This document shows positions 6,519-15,122 of a DNA stretch of 31,876 nucleotides, one piece after another. Location of the stretch: positions 1 through 31,876 of the forward strand of contig JBQTHM010000009.1 in assembly GCA_052389895.1 (NCBI GenBank). Direction: 5' to 3'. The notes beneath the pieces were generated by a model. The model was not told the DNA's origin. It made no database searches and saw only the letters and a list, made by a program, of their open reading frames with translations. The position numbers and the translations under genes are program-made. Source of the stretch: CAVVXX01 sp052389895 (GTDB taxonomy: Bacteria; Pseudomonadota; Alphaproteobacteria; Micropepsales; Micropepsaceae). The stretch's first letter is position 1. The number at the start of each line of letters is the position of its first letter.

Positions 6519-8024
6519 CTAGCCCTGCGACTGGTCGAGCGCGTCGGCGAGGTCGCGGTCGAGCCCGAAATAGCGCGCGCGCTCCCAAAAGGCGGGGCGG
6601 ACGATGCCCGTGCCGGCGTGCTTGCCGCGGATGCGCCCCGTCTCGTCCTCGCCGTCGATCTGATAGACGAGAAGATCCTGGGTGATGATGACGTCGCCTT
6701 CCGTTCCGATCACCTCGGTGATGCTGGTGATGCGGCGCGAGCCGTCGCGCAGGCGCTCGGCCTGCACGATGACGTCGATAGAACCCACGATCATCTCGCG
6801 CAGCGTCTTGCTGGGCAGGTTGTAGCCGCCCATGGTGATCATCGATTCCAGGCGCTGCATGGCTTCGCGCGGGGAATTGGCGTGCAGCGTGCCCATCGAG
6901 CCGTCATGGCCAGTGTTCATCGCCTGCAACAGGTCGAAGGCCTCGGGTCCGCGCACTTCGCCCACGATGATGCGCTCGGGGCGCATGCGCAGGCAGTTAC
7001 GTACCAGATCGCGCATGGTGATCTGGCCCTGCCCTTCCAGATTGGGCGGCCGCGTCTCCAGGCGCACGACATGGGGCTGCTGCAGCTGAAGCTCGGCCGC
7101 GTCTTCGCAGGTGACTACGCGCTCGTCGGCGTCGATATAGGCGGTGAGGCAGTTGAGCAGCGTAGTCTTGCCCGAGCCGGTGCCGCCCGAGATCAGCACG
7201 TTGCAGCGGCAGCGCCCGATGATGCCGAGAATCCGCGCGCCCTCCGGCGTGATGGAGCTGTAACGCACCAGGTCTTCCATCTTCAGCTTGTCGCGGCGGA
7301 ACTTGCGGATGGTGAGCGTGGGCCCGTCGAGCGACAGCGGCGGCGCAATCACGTTGACGCGGGAACCATCGGGCAGGCGCGCGTCGCAGATGGGGGAAGA
7401 TTCGTCCACACGGCGGCCAACCTGGCTGACGATGCGCTGGCAGATGTTCATCAGCTGCGTATTGTCGCGGAAGCGGATATTGGTGAGCTGCACCTTGCCG
7501 CCCACTTCGATGAACACGCGGCTGGCGCCATTGACCATGATGTCGGCGATGTCGTCGCGCGCCAGCAACGGCTCCAGCGGGCCGTATCCCAGAACATCGT
7601 TGCAGATGTCGGTGAGCAGCTGTTCCTGCTCGGCAATCGACATCACCACGGACTTGATCGAGATGATTTCGTTGACGATGTCGCGAATTTCCTCCCGCGC
7701 GGAATCGGCGTCCAGTTGCGCCAGCTGGCCCAGATCGATGGTGTCGATCAGGGCGCTGAAGATCATCGTCTTGATCTGGTAGTAGTCCTCGGAACGGTTA
7801 TCGACGGCGAGCGGCACCGGCGCGGAAGGCGCGGGCGTTCGCGGCATGATCTGTTCCGCTTTCGGCGGAAGCGCTGCCCCGCTTGCGGCCTGCACGGGCT
7901 TGGCGGCAGGCGCGAGCTTTGCCGCGGCCGTCGGGGGCGCTGCGGGCGCAGGCGTGAAAACGGGAGGCGGCAGCGCGCTCGATTGACGCGCCGCTTCGAC
8001 CGAGGCGCCGCGTTTGCCGAACAT
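6519..8024 (-). CDS. cpaF: CpaF/TadA, secretion ATPase of the Tad pilus
   Basis: 501 residues. A Pro/Ala-rich flexible N-terminus (about 1-75) precedes a helical N-terminal domain and a complete GspE/VirB11-type ATPase core. Visible are Walker A GGTGSGKTT (280-288), an Asp box VTCEDAAELQL (304-314), Walker B RIIVGEVRGPEAFDLL (351-366) and a His box TGHDGSMGTLHAN (371-383). This cytoplasmic hexameric motor powers pilus extension, and in Caulobacter also retraction. It lies 3 nt after cpaE and 12 nt before tadB. All key residues are present. Confidence 0.97.
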   Translation of the reverse strand: MFGKRGASVEAARQSSALPPPVFTPAPAAPPTAAAKLAPAAKPVQAASGAALPPKAEQIMPRTPAPSAPVPLAVDNRSEDYYQIKTMIFSALIDTIDLGQLAQLDADSAREEIRDIVNEIISIKSVVMSIAEQEQLLTDICNDVLGYGPLEPLLARDDIADIMVNGASRVFIEVGGKVQLTNIRFRDNTQLMNICQRIVSQVGRRVDESSPICDARLPDGSRVNVIAPPLSLDGPTLTIRKFRRDKLKMEDLVRYSSITPEGARILGIIGRCRCNVLISGGTGSGKTTLLNCLTAYIDADERVVTCEDAAELQLQQPHVVRLETRPPNLEGQGQITMRDLVRNCLRMRPERIIVGEVRGPEAFDLLQAMNTGHDGSMGTLHANSPREAMQRLESMITMGGYNLPSKTLREMIVGSIDVIVQAERLRDGSRRITSITEVIGTEGDVIITQDLLVYQIDGEDETGRIRGKHAGTGIVRPAFWERARYFGLDRDLADALDQSQG

Positions 8025-8027
8025 GGC

Positions 8028-9296
8028 TTAGCTCGCCTTCTTGGCCAGGAACGCGGGAAGGAAGGCGAGCTTCGCCTTCTTCTCCGGCATGGGAACGGCG
8101 CGGCCGGTGACGAACGCGGCCAGCCGCTGCATGCCTTCGGCGGCGCGCGAGGCCGGCTGAATCTCGCCCAGCATCTGACCGTTATTGGCGGCGATGCCGA
8201 ACAAGGACGGATCGTAAGGTAGCACCAAACATGGCTCGATGCCGATGGCATCGCCGAATTCCTTGGCGGGAATTTCTGGCCGCTTCGGCTGGCCGCTCTG
8301 GTTGAGCACCAGCTTGGGCGGCGTATCGTTCGGGCGCGCCGTCTTGAGCAGGTCTACAAGGTTCTTTGCGTTACGCAGCGACGCCAGGTCGGGAACCGCC
8401 ACGATCACGATTTCGTCCGCGCTTGCCAGCGTCTGACGCGTCCATGGCGTCCATACATGCGGCACATCGACGATGACGCAGGGCGTCGCGCCGCGCACCT
8501 GATCGATCACTGTCTCGAATGCGATCGAATCTGACTCATATTCGCGATCGAGCAGCGCAGGCGCCGCGAAGAGCGAAAGATGCTCGCCGCGCTTGATCAG
8601 AAGCCGGTCAAGCAGCACGTCGTCGAGCCGTTCGGGTGCGGCGAGCGCATCGGCGATACCCTGGCCCGGATCTTCGTTGAAGTTGAGGCCGACCGTGCCG
8701 AACGGCAGATCGAGGTCCACAATGGCGGTCGAGATTTTCAACCCGTCGGCGATGCACCAGCCCACATTGTGCGCGATGGTCGAGGCGCCGGCGCCGCCAC
8801 GCGCCCCGGCAAACGCGATCACGCGGCCGATGGGCGGCGCATCGGCCTTCACATAAAGGCCGGAAATCGTCTCGATGACCTGCAAAGGATCGAGCGGGGC
8901 GACCAGGTATTCGCTGATGCCGCGGCGGATGAGCTCGCGATAGAGCGGAACGTCGTTGACCGCGCCGACGACGACGACCTTTGTCGCCTCGTCGCAGACG
9001 CCGGCCAGCCCCTCGAGTTCCTTGAGAACGGTGTCGCCCTGCGCGCGCGTCTCGACGATCAACAGATTGGGCGTAGCCTGGCCGGTGAAATACTCGACGG
9101 CGCCCGCGATCCCGCCCAGTTGCACTTCCATATGCGCCTTTGACAGGCGCCGGTCGGTGGCGGCGCGCTGAAGAACGGCGCCGGTGTCGGGCAGCTCGCA
9201 GAAAGCCGCGATCGAAATGCGCGGAACCGGACGCTCGAAGGCGGCCGCGCCGAAATCCTGCACCGGCGCCTCGGGTTCTTTTCTTGTGGTTACCAT
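8028..9296 (-). CDS. cpaE: CpaE/TadZ, MinD/ParA-like pilus localisation protein
   Basis: 422 residues: an N-terminal receiver-like domain (about 25-150, with VVVVGAVNDVPLYRELIRRG and SEYLVAPLDP) followed by a MinD/ParA-type ATPase fold (about 156-400). The P-loop is GARGGAGAST (164-173), in which both characteristic lysines of the deviant Walker A (KGGxGK) are replaced by Arg and Ala. This is common in CpaE/TadZ proteins and suggests nucleotide binding with weak or no hydrolysis. TIAHNVGW and VDLDLPFGTVGLNF follow. TadZ proteins direct pilus assembly to the cell pole. It is 7 nt after cpaD and 3 nt before cpaF. Confidence 0.93.
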   Translation of the reverse strand: MVTTRKEPEAPVQDFGAAAFERPVPRISIAAFCELPDTGAVLQRAATDRRLSKAHMEVQLGGIAGAVEYFTGQATPNLLIVETRAQGDTVLKELEGLAGVCDEATKVVVVGAVNDVPLYRELIRRGISEYLVAPLDPLQVIETISGLYVKADAPPIGRVIAFAGARGGAGASTIAHNVGWCIADGLKISTAIVDLDLPFGTVGLNFNEDPGQGIADALAAPERLDDVLLDRLLIKRGEHLSLFAAPALLDREYESDSIAFETVIDQVRGATPCVIVDVPHVWTPWTRQTLASADEIVIVAVPDLASLRNAKNLVDLLKTARPNDTPPKLVLNQSGQPKRPEIPAKEFGDAIGIEPCLVLPYDPSLFGIAANNGQMLGEIQPASRAAEGMQRLAAFVTGRAVPMPEKKAKLAFLPAFLAKKAS

Positions 9297-9303
9297 GAGC
9301 CCC

Positions 9304-9960
9304 TTACTCCTTCACGTCGGAAATGGTGGCTTTTTGGTCGCTGGTCTTCTGGGCAGGCGTGGGCTCGCCCTTGCGGTATTTGTCGAAGACCGTGACCCGC
9401 CGTGCGGCGTCGGCGGGGTCTTCGCGCCTCGGCGCCACCAGATCGCGCGGATCGGACACCATGGCGGCGATGTTGTGCTGGGTGGCGCAGCCGAAGTTCG
9501 GGCCGGGAAGATTCTGGGACGTATCGCCGTAGTTCTTGGACCAGTCGCCGCAGGGCGTCGCGTTAGCCGCGTAACGGATGTAGCTCAGCTCGATTTCGCG
9601 ATCCGCACCCATATTCGTGCCGAACATGATGCGCCACGCGGGAACGCCGAGATCGGAAAGCCGGGCGGCAAAATACCGTCGCGAATATTCGTCGCCGGCG
9701 GGCGCGTTCACCGACAGCGCGCCGTTGCCGTGCTCAAGATAATCCTTGGCGAAGGTCGCGACGCGCGCATCCGTCTCCGGCGTCAGCTGTCCCACAGGCA
9801 CGCGAAGCGATTCCATCTGCGGTGCAACGCGAATGGGATACATCAGACGTTCGTCGCCGAAGATGGCGTCTTCCGGTCCGTTGAACGGCGCGGCGCAGCC
9901 GGCAAGCCCGATCAGGCAAAGGCCGATGAGACTGCAACGAAGACCGCGGGAAGCCGTCAT
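9304..9960 (-). CDS. cpaD: CpaD, Tad pilus outer-membrane lipoprotein
   Basis: 218 residues. A lipoprotein signal with lipobox LAGC (Cys22) is followed by a CpaD-family body: IRYAANATPCGDWSKNYGD, then FGCATQHNIAAMVSDPRDL and a RREDPADAARR block, which are the family's diagnostic segments. CpaD is a periplasm-facing outer-membrane lipoprotein needed for pilus formation, probably helping the CpaC secretin. It starts 9 nt after cpaC and ends 7 nt before cpaE. The conserved Cys pair in the centre could form a disulfide. Confidence 0.93.
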   Translation of the reverse strand: MTASRGLRCSLIGLCLIGLAGCAAPFNGPEDAIFGDERLMYPIRVAPQMESLRVPVGQLTPETDARVATFAKDYLEHGNGALSVNAPAGDEYSRRYFAARLSDLGVPAWRIMFGTNMGADREIELSYIRYAANATPCGDWSKNYGDTSQNLPGPNFGCATQHNIAAMVSDPRDLVAPRREDPADAARRVTVFDKYRKGEPTPAQKTSDQKATISDVKE

Positions 9961-9969
9961 GGCGCGCTC

Positions 9970-11415
9970 CTATTGAATGATGTAACCGGCTTTACCCTTC
10001 GCGCTCGTTTGCGCTTCGGGGTAGCCTTTGCCGTAAACCGTATTCAGGCGGCCCATCAGGATGGTGTCGAGATCGCTGGGCGGCACATAGCCGTCGTCCG
10101 GCATGGCGATCTGCTGTTCGTGCGTGGGATCGACAAGATAGGCCGTGACCATCACGACCAGCTCCGTCTCGTTGTTGGAAAAATCCCGGCTGCGGAACAG
10201 TGCGCCGAGCACCGGTAGATCCTTGAGGCCCGGAAAGGCATCGAGTGTTTGTTTGGTCTGGCGCTGCAACAGGCCGCCGATGACCAGGCTTGCGCCCGAG
10301 GGCATCTCCACCGTGGTCTCGGCGCGCCGAACCGAAAGCGCGGGCACCGTCAGGCCCTCGGTTGTAAACGTGTTGCCCTCGCTGTCCGTTGAAGTCGAGC
10401 CGGTCTGGATAAAGGCCCCTTGCGTAGTGAGCTCGCTGACTTCAGTGGAAACCTGAAGCGAAATACGCCCGCCGCTGAGCACCACAGGCGTGAACGCGAG
10501 CCCTACGCCGAACTGTTTGAACGTAACCACGACGTTGCCCAGCTGGTCGCGCGAGGTCGGCACCGGAAATTCGCCGCCCGCCAGGAATTTCGCCGATTCG
10601 CCGGAAACGGCCGTGAGATTGGGTTCCGCCAGCGTGCGCACAAGGCCCACCTGCTCGAGCGCCTTCAGAGTGCCTTCGATGTTTTGGCCCTTGGTGATGT
10701 CGCCGATCTTGCCGCCGGAGGCGTCGGAAAGGGCGCGGCCGAGCAATCCGAACGGATTGGAAGTCTGGAAAATAAGCGGCACGCGGCCGGGAAACGTGAT
10801 GCTGGATATGTCGATGCCGAGCTGCTTGGCGACCGAGCGGCTCATTTCCGAAATGCGCACTTTGATCAGCACCTGCTGGCGCTGCTCGACCTTCAGCATG
10901 TTGACGACCTTTTTGGGGTCGCCGGCGAAGCGGGCGGCCAGCTCCTGCGCCGCGTCGGCGTCGCGCGCGCTTTGCACGGTGCCGTCGAGCACGACGTTGT
11001 CGTTCAGCGCTTCCACATTGACCTGCGAATCCGGCATGTGGCGCACGATGGCCTGGCCGAGATCGGCGACATCGCGCTCCACGCGGATGTCGAGAGCCGC
11101 AATCTGGCGGCCGGCGCCGTCGAAGAAGAACGCGTTGGTCTGTCCCACCTTCTGCGCGATGATGAAAATGCGGCGCGGGCTGCGCACGACCGCATCCGCG
11201 ATCTGCGGATTGGAGACGAGAACGTCGCTGGCGTAGCGATCGAGTTCGACGATCACCGCCTTGTCGAGACGCAGCATGACATGCTGCGGCCCCGCGCTCG
11301 TGGTTGAAATCTTGATCGTGCGCGACGTATCGGCAGCCGGCGCCGCCTGCGCCAAGAGCAAAAAGATGGCGGCCGGCACGAACAGAAGGGCTGCAAACCT
11401 TGTTCCGATGATCAT
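9970..11415 (-). CDS. cpaC: CpaC/RcpA, secretin of the Tad pilus
   Basis: 481 residues. A signal peptide (cleavage after about APAA, residue 28) precedes an N-terminal pilus-assembly domain (about 40-110, DRYASDVLVSNPQIADAVV), a BON-like segment (about 115-175, VEALNDNVVLDGTVQSARDA) and a secretin domain (about 235-420) with FLAGGEFPVPTS and the closing VPALSVRRAETTVEMPSGAS and GLKDLPVLGALFRS motifs. It forms the gated outer-membrane channel for the Flp fibre. The ATG overlaps the cpaB stop by 4 nt (ATGA), implying translational coupling. Confidence 0.96.
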   Translation of the reverse strand: MIIGTRFAALLFVPAAIFLLLAQAAPAADTSRTIKISTTSAGPQHVMLRLDKAVIVELDRYASDVLVSNPQIADAVVRSPRRIFIIAQKVGQTNAFFFDGAGRQIAALDIRVERDVADLGQAIVRHMPDSQVNVEALNDNVVLDGTVQSARDADAAQELAARFAGDPKKVVNMLKVEQRQQVLIKVRISEMSRSVAKQLGIDISSITFPGRVPLIFQTSNPFGLLGRALSDASGGKIGDITKGQNIEGTLKALEQVGLVRTLAEPNLTAVSGESAKFLAGGEFPVPTSRDQLGNVVVTFKQFGVGLAFTPVVLSGGRISLQVSTEVSELTTQGAFIQTGSTSTDSEGNTFTTEGLTVPALSVRRAETTVEMPSGASLVIGGLLQRQTKQTLDAFPGLKDLPVLGALFRSRDFSNNETELVVMVTAYLVDPTHEQQIAMPDDGYVPPSDLDTILMGRLNTVYGKGYPEAQTSAKGKAGYIIQ

Positions 11416-12215
11416 GGCCGTGCGCCCCCAAGACTTGGCGTGCTGCTTTGCGCCACTCCGTAGCGGATCACGCGGACCGAACCGCCGCGCTGGCCCCAGA
11501 CTTCGCCTTCCTGGGCGAGTTTCTCGCTTGCGTTTTCCGCCAAGCCGCGCAACGCCAGCGCCAGCGTGCCCTGCGCCTGCGCCAGCGCGATGAGCTCGGA
11601 CTGCTCTGGCGTCAGTTCGAGCGTCGCCGTATCGCCGATGACGGTTTGTTTGTCCTTCTCGTCCTTGTAGGTCTGATCGATTGCGAGCACGCGCACGTCG
11701 CGCAGCACCGTTTCGACCTGAAACATCTTGCCTGTGCGCCCGAGCGGACGAGTCAGCATGACGTCCACGCGGTCGTTAGGCAGAATGAAACCGCCGGCGC
11801 CTGTCTTGACCGAGATGGGAATGGATACCGCACGCTTGCCGGGCGAAATCACCGCTGCCATGAAGCCCGACTTGCCGATATGGACGATCTTGTTCTCGGT
11901 GATCGGCTCGCCTGCCAAAAGCGGCGCGCGCACAACGGCGCCCGCAATGGAATTGATGCCGTCAGGATGAAGATCGCGCGTAATCAGCGAGGCTGAAATC
12001 GAATCCTTTGGCCATGGCTGCCAGCGCACATTGCCGGCATCGAGCGCTCGGCCCGGATCTACGTCTGTCGAGGCGACCATCACGTCGACGGCTTGCAAGT
12101 TGGCCTGCGCCGATGCGTCGGGCGTCCCGCCGCCCAGCATATTGCGCGCAAGAAGCGCCGCCGCGCCCGCGGCCACAGCCGCGATTCCGAGAACAACGAT
12201 GCGTCTGACGTTCAT
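11412..12215 (-). CDS. cpaB: CpaB/RcpC, Tad pilus assembly protein
   Basis: 267 residues from the ATG at 12215; a GTG 15 nt further up is the alternative, and neither has a strong ribosome site. An N-terminal membrane anchor (VVLGIAAVAAGAAALLA) is followed by a SAF domain (about 40-105, VMVASTDVDPGRALDAGNV to AGEPITENKIV) and the RcpC/CpaB domain with KRAVSIPISVKTGAGGFILP and NDRVDVMLTR. CpaB is a periplasmic partner of the secretin; SAF domains resemble sugar- or peptidoglycan-binding folds. About 150 nt separate it from cpaA, enough for its own promoter. Confidence 0.93.
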   Translation of the reverse strand: MNVRRIVVLGIAAVAAGAAALLARNMLGGGTPDASAQANLQAVDVMVASTDVDPGRALDAGNVRWQPWPKDSISASLITRDLHPDGINSIAGAVVRAPLLAGEPITENKIVHIGKSGFMAAVISPGKRAVSIPISVKTGAGGFILPNDRVDVMLTRPLGRTGKMFQVETVLRDVRVLAIDQTYKDEKDKQTVIGDTATLELTPEQSELIALAQAQGTLALALRGLAENASEKLAQEGEVWGQRGGSVRVIRYGVAQSSTPSLGGARP

Positions 12216-12367
12216 GGATGGCCCGCCCACATTTGGCGCACCACGTCAGCACACAACCGTTTATGATTTGCTTAATATAAAACCGAAAAACGTATTCGGT
12301 GGAAGGATATACGCGCACGAACATGGGAAACGCGCGCGCGAAAACCGTTAGCGAATTGATAATGCGA

Positions 12368-12913
12368 TCAGTGGCCCGCGGCCAGCCGGAACAGATCGCT
12401 TTCGGGAAGCATGATCAGAGCCGCAGCGGCGAGCGCTATGCCATAGGGCACGCCGGCCCCGCGATCGGCCAGACGAAGAAGCCATGATTGACCATGTAAC
12501 ATCGCGGGCAAGGGCAGCTTGCGCATCGCCAGCAGTGCCAGCGTGAGCGCGCCGCCCAGCAACGATGCGTACAGCGTGTATTCGAAAAGCGCGTTCCAGC
12601 CGAGCCAAAGCGACGCGGCCGCAAAGAGCTTCGCGTCTCCCCCGCCGACAAGGCCCGTGGCGTAGAGCGCGACACCGGCGGCGAGCGCAATAAGTGCGGC
12701 GGCAAAGTGCCAGCCCAGATCGCTCCATATCGCTGCGGCAGAGCCGCCTTCCGCCGAAACCAAAAGAACCAGGGCGAAAACGGCAAAAAGCAGAACCAGC
12801 GCCGCGGGAAACAGGTTTGGAATGGTGAAGCTCACGAGGTCCCACGCCGCGGCCAGGACGAGCAGCGCCGGAACCACTGCAACGAGCAGCAGAGACGCCG
12901 TCATGGAAAGCAC
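12368..12913 (-). CDS. cpaA: CpaA/TadV, prepilin peptidase
   Basis: About 181 residues. AGGAGG precedes a GTG at 12913 by 5 nt, so I chose that start; the ATG at 12904 is the alternative. It is a polytopic aspartic peptidase of the A24 family with the two active-site regions DLVSFTIPN and GLVGGGDAKLFAA (the G-x-G-D motif), between several membrane helices. It lacks the N-terminal N-methyltransferase domain of PilD, as is usual for TadV. It cleaves the leaders of Flp and of TadE/F pseudopilins in the inner membrane. It lies between the flp genes and cpaB. Confidence 0.92.
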   Translation of the reverse strand: MLSMTASLLLVAVVPALLVLAAAWDLVSFTIPNLFPAALVLLFAVFALVLLVSAEGGSAAAIWSDLGWHFAAALIALAAGVALYATGLVGGGDAKLFAAASLWLGWNALFEYTLYASLLGGALTLALLAMRKLPLPAMLHGQSWLLRLADRGAGVPYGIALAAAALIMLPESDLFRLAAGH

Positions 12914-13035
12914 GATTCCCTCCTCGCGATTCCGATAAGCCAACGGCCGCACGATGGCGGCCGCAGGGTGTTCCGGACTTGCAGGGCGCCCTTCTGTCGC
13001 GCGCCTGCAAGTCCCGGAACGAACACGCCCGGGTG

Positions 13036-13203
13036 TTACGAACCCAGGTTCGAGCTGACGTTGTTGAACTTCGTGTTGAGGCCCGAGCCAACGGCATTGA
13101 CGGCTGCGATAATGGCAACCGCGATGCCAGCCGCGATCAAGCCGTACTCAATGGCCGTCGCGCCGGACTCGTCGCGCACGAAGCGAGCAATCAGTTTGCG
13201 CAT
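13036..13203 (-). CDS. flp: Flp-type major pilin 1
   Basis: 55 residues from the ATG at 13203, with GGAG 6 nt upstream. The basic leader MRKLIARFVRDESG is followed by the Flp motif G|ATAIEYGLIAAG: cleavage by CpaA after Gly, Glu at +5 and Tyr at +6. A hydrophobic helix and a short hydrophilic tail ending NNVSSNLGS follow. Processed pilin of about 41 residues polymerises into the Flp fibre. It sits directly upstream of cpaA. Confidence 0.95.
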   Translation of the reverse strand: MRKLIARFVRDESGATAIEYGLIAAGIAVAIIAAVNAVGSGLNTKFNNVSSNLGS

Positions 13204-13227
13204 TGCATTCTCCGCTTGAAGTTTCAC

Positions 13228-13489
13228 CCAATTCGTTCGCGCGAATGCCGGACATCGGCACCAGGCGAGAACGCGGCCATGCTATGCGCGCTCACTTAAT
13301 AAGCGATGAAACGCCTTTGCCCGCGCCTTCGCGGTTTTGCCCCGGATTGGCGCAATGTAGCCATTTCGGCGCTGTATTCTCGCAATGAAGGTCACCAATT
13401 CTTAGCCCTGAAGGCCAATAAGGCGCGAAAATGATTTTAGTTAAATCGCGCGCAAGCAGCGTCGCGCTCGCGCGCATATTCGCCGCGAG
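13228..13489. promoter_or_regulatory. Intergenic region between the two flp genes
   Basis: 262 nt without a gene. It is more AT-rich than its surroundings and must carry the flp1 promoter, since the pilin has to be strongly expressed. I see a possible -10 (TATTAAG on the minus strand near 13297-13303) but no convincing -35 and no sigma-54 motif. Confidence 0.35.
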
Positions 13490-13663
13490 TTAGATGCCAG
13501 CGAACTTGGAATAGGATGCGTTCAGCGCCACACCCAACGCGGTGACGGCGGCAACGATCGCAAGCGCGATTCCGGCGGCGATTAGCGCATACTCGATGGC
13601 CGTGGCGCCCCGCGCATCGCGGCAGAAACGTATAATCGCGTGCTCGTGCGTTGTTGCTGGCAT
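13490..13663 (-). CDS. flp: Flp-type pilin 2 (paralogue)
   Basis: 57 residues from the ATG at 13663; the frame is open far upstream but homology begins here. The leader MPATTHEHAIIRFCRDARG is longer and contains His and Cys residues, unlike pilin 1. The processing site G|ATAIEYALIAAG is identical in pattern to pilin 1 (Glu at +5, Tyr at +6). The mature tail NASYSKFAGI differs. Many alphaproteobacteria carry several flp copies; this one could be a minor or conditional pilin. It is separated from flp1 by 262 nt and probably has its own promoter. Confidence 0.9.
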   Translation of the reverse strand: MPATTHEHAIIRFCRDARGATAIEYALIAAGIALAIVAAVTALGVALNASYSKFAGI

Positions 13664-13867
13664 CTCTGCGCCTTTTGCCGGACCCTTGGCGCTCCACTCT
13701 TCACTTCTCCCGTTAACAGCCGATAAAGACTGGATATTTGACCGCCGCCGCGCCTCTCTATCTCGCGCAGATCTTTTGCGGATTGTTAAGCAGAAGTTGC
13801 CAGTATCGCGCGCTTTGCAACGAACGGGCGCTGGGTCTTGACGGCAAGCACAAGCATTCGCGCTGCG

Positions 13868-14587
13868 ATGCCGATGGCCACCGCCGCGGGCGTAAGCCGC
13901 ACCGGTTCCGCGTTTTGGCGGCGGTTCCGCACCACCAAACTCTACGACCTGCTGGCGGCGACCCCGCTGGTAATGCTCTATGCCTTTTGCGTAGCGCAGC
14001 AATTGCCGCGAATGATGGACAAGATCGGCGCGGCGAAACTTGCCGACATCAATTTCCCCTACATCATTGCGACCCTTGCCGAGCTGGCCTCGCTGGTGCT
14101 GGTGACCAGCATCCTGATTTTCGTGCTGCTGCGTATGCCGGCGAAAAGAAGGGCCAGGGGCCTGATACCCGCCATTGTGGCCATTGGCGGCACTTCGTTT
14201 GCCGTGATCGTGGTGTTTCTGCCCCCCTTCAACATGGGGCTTATGCTTTCCATGGTGTCACTACTTATGATTGGATTTGGCCTGTCCTTTGCGGCCTACA
14301 CGATGATGTATTTGGGCCGGTCCTTCGCCATTATGCCGGCTGCAAGGAAGCTGGTGACGAGCGGGCCCTATTCGCTGATCCGCCATCCGCTCTATCTCGG
14401 CGAGGGCATGGCGATTGTAGGCATGATGCTGCAATACCTGTCGCCGCTCGCTGTTGTGATCGTGGGGCTCCAGATCGCCTTCCAGGTCCAGCGCATGAAG
14501 AACGAGGAAGCCGTGCTGTCGGCCGAGTACCCGGAATACGCTGACTACATGCAACGCACAGCCAGGCTGATCCCGGGCGTTTATTAA
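13868..14587 (+). CDS. ICMT-like integral membrane methyltransferase
   Basis: About 239 residues from the ATG at 13868 (a TTG at 13838 is possible). After a basic N-terminus come several membrane helices (LYDLLAATPLVMLYAF, PYIIATLAELASLVLV, IVAIGGTSFAVIVVFL, MLSMVSLLMIGFGLSF). The C-terminal signature is TSGPYSLIRHPLYLGEG followed by E-YPEYADYMQRT-RLIPG, typical of isoprenylcysteine carboxyl methyltransferase and related phospholipid methyltransferase proteins (SAM-dependent, membrane-embedded). The substrate in bacteria is usually unknown. It is the only enzyme on the plus strand inside the tad locus, and the secreted pilus-domain gene follows 51 nt later. Confidence 0.8.
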   Translation: MPMATAAGVSRTGSAFWRRFRTTKLYDLLAATPLVMLYAFCVAQQLPRMMDKIGAAKLADINFPYIIATLAELASLVLVTSILIFVLLRMPAKRRARGLIPAIVAIGGTSFAVIVVFLPPFNMGLMLSMVSLLMIGFGLSFAAYTMMYLGRSFAIMPAARKLVTSGPYSLIRHPLYLGEGMAIVGMMLQYLSPLAVVIVGLQIAFQVQRMKNEEAVLSAEYPEYADYMQRTARLIPGVY

Positions 14588-14638
14588 TCGTTTACGGCAC
14601 GGACTTAAGCTCGGCGGCGGATCCTCGGGGAGCATTCC

Positions 14639-15115
14639 ATGCGCAATATCCCTGCCCGCATCGGCGCTGTAGTGGCGCTCGCCGCAACGCTGATTTCCGG
14701 CGGCGCGCTCGCAAAAGGCGGCATTGCCGTCGCCTCCGACCATGTGAAGATCGTGGAATTTCCCGAGCCGATCGTAACCGTCTATGTGGGCAATCCCTCG
14801 ATCGCAGACGTGACGATGATCGACACGATGCACGTATTTCTCATCGGAAAGAATTACGGCACCACCAACATCGTGGCACTCGACGCCAAGGGGAACGAAA
14901 TCTTCAATCGCACGGTAACCGTTTTCGGCGGCCCTACACTGGTCAGCGTTCATCACGGGCTCGCGCGCACCACGGTTTCCTGCACGGCCTCGCGCTGCGA
15001 GGCGACGCCCATGCCGGGCGATGCCAAGCCGCCCTTCGAGGAAATCACCGACGAAATGAACAAGCGGGTGGCCCAGGCCAAGGCCGCCACGCTGCCCGAA
15101 AGTCCCGACCAGTAA
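14639..15115 (+). CDS. Secreted pilus-assembly N-terminal domain protein
   Basis: 158 residues; GGGGAG stands 7 nt before the ATG. A signal peptide (about 1-25, cleaved near GGALA) precedes a domain matching the N-terminal region of RcpA/CpaC secretins: IVEFPEPIVTVYVGNPSIAD, then HVFLIGKNYGTTNIVALDAKG and an FNRTVTV strand. The secretin in this window carries the same module, so this is a stand-alone periplasmic copy. The C-terminal tail (about 115-158) is Pro/Glu/Ala-rich with two Cys. Such orphan proteins are common in alphaproteobacterial tad loci and may assist secretin assembly. The stop is 7 nt from that of the convergent glycosyltransferase gene. Confidence 0.85.
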   Translation: MRNIPARIGAVVALAATLISGGALAKGGIAVASDHVKIVEFPEPIVTVYVGNPSIADVTMIDTMHVFLIGKNYGTTNIVALDAKGNEIFNRTVTVFGGPTLVSVHHGLARTTVSCTASRCEATPMPGDAKPPFEEITDEMNKRVAQAKAATLPESPDQ

Positions 15116-15122
15116 CCCGCCA

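Noticed and set aside
6618..8222. 534-residue open frame on the plus strand
   Set aside because: It is the antisense of cpaF, whose complete set of ATPase motifs is on the minus strand; His/Asp/Arg-rich composition is typical of GC-rich antisense frames.
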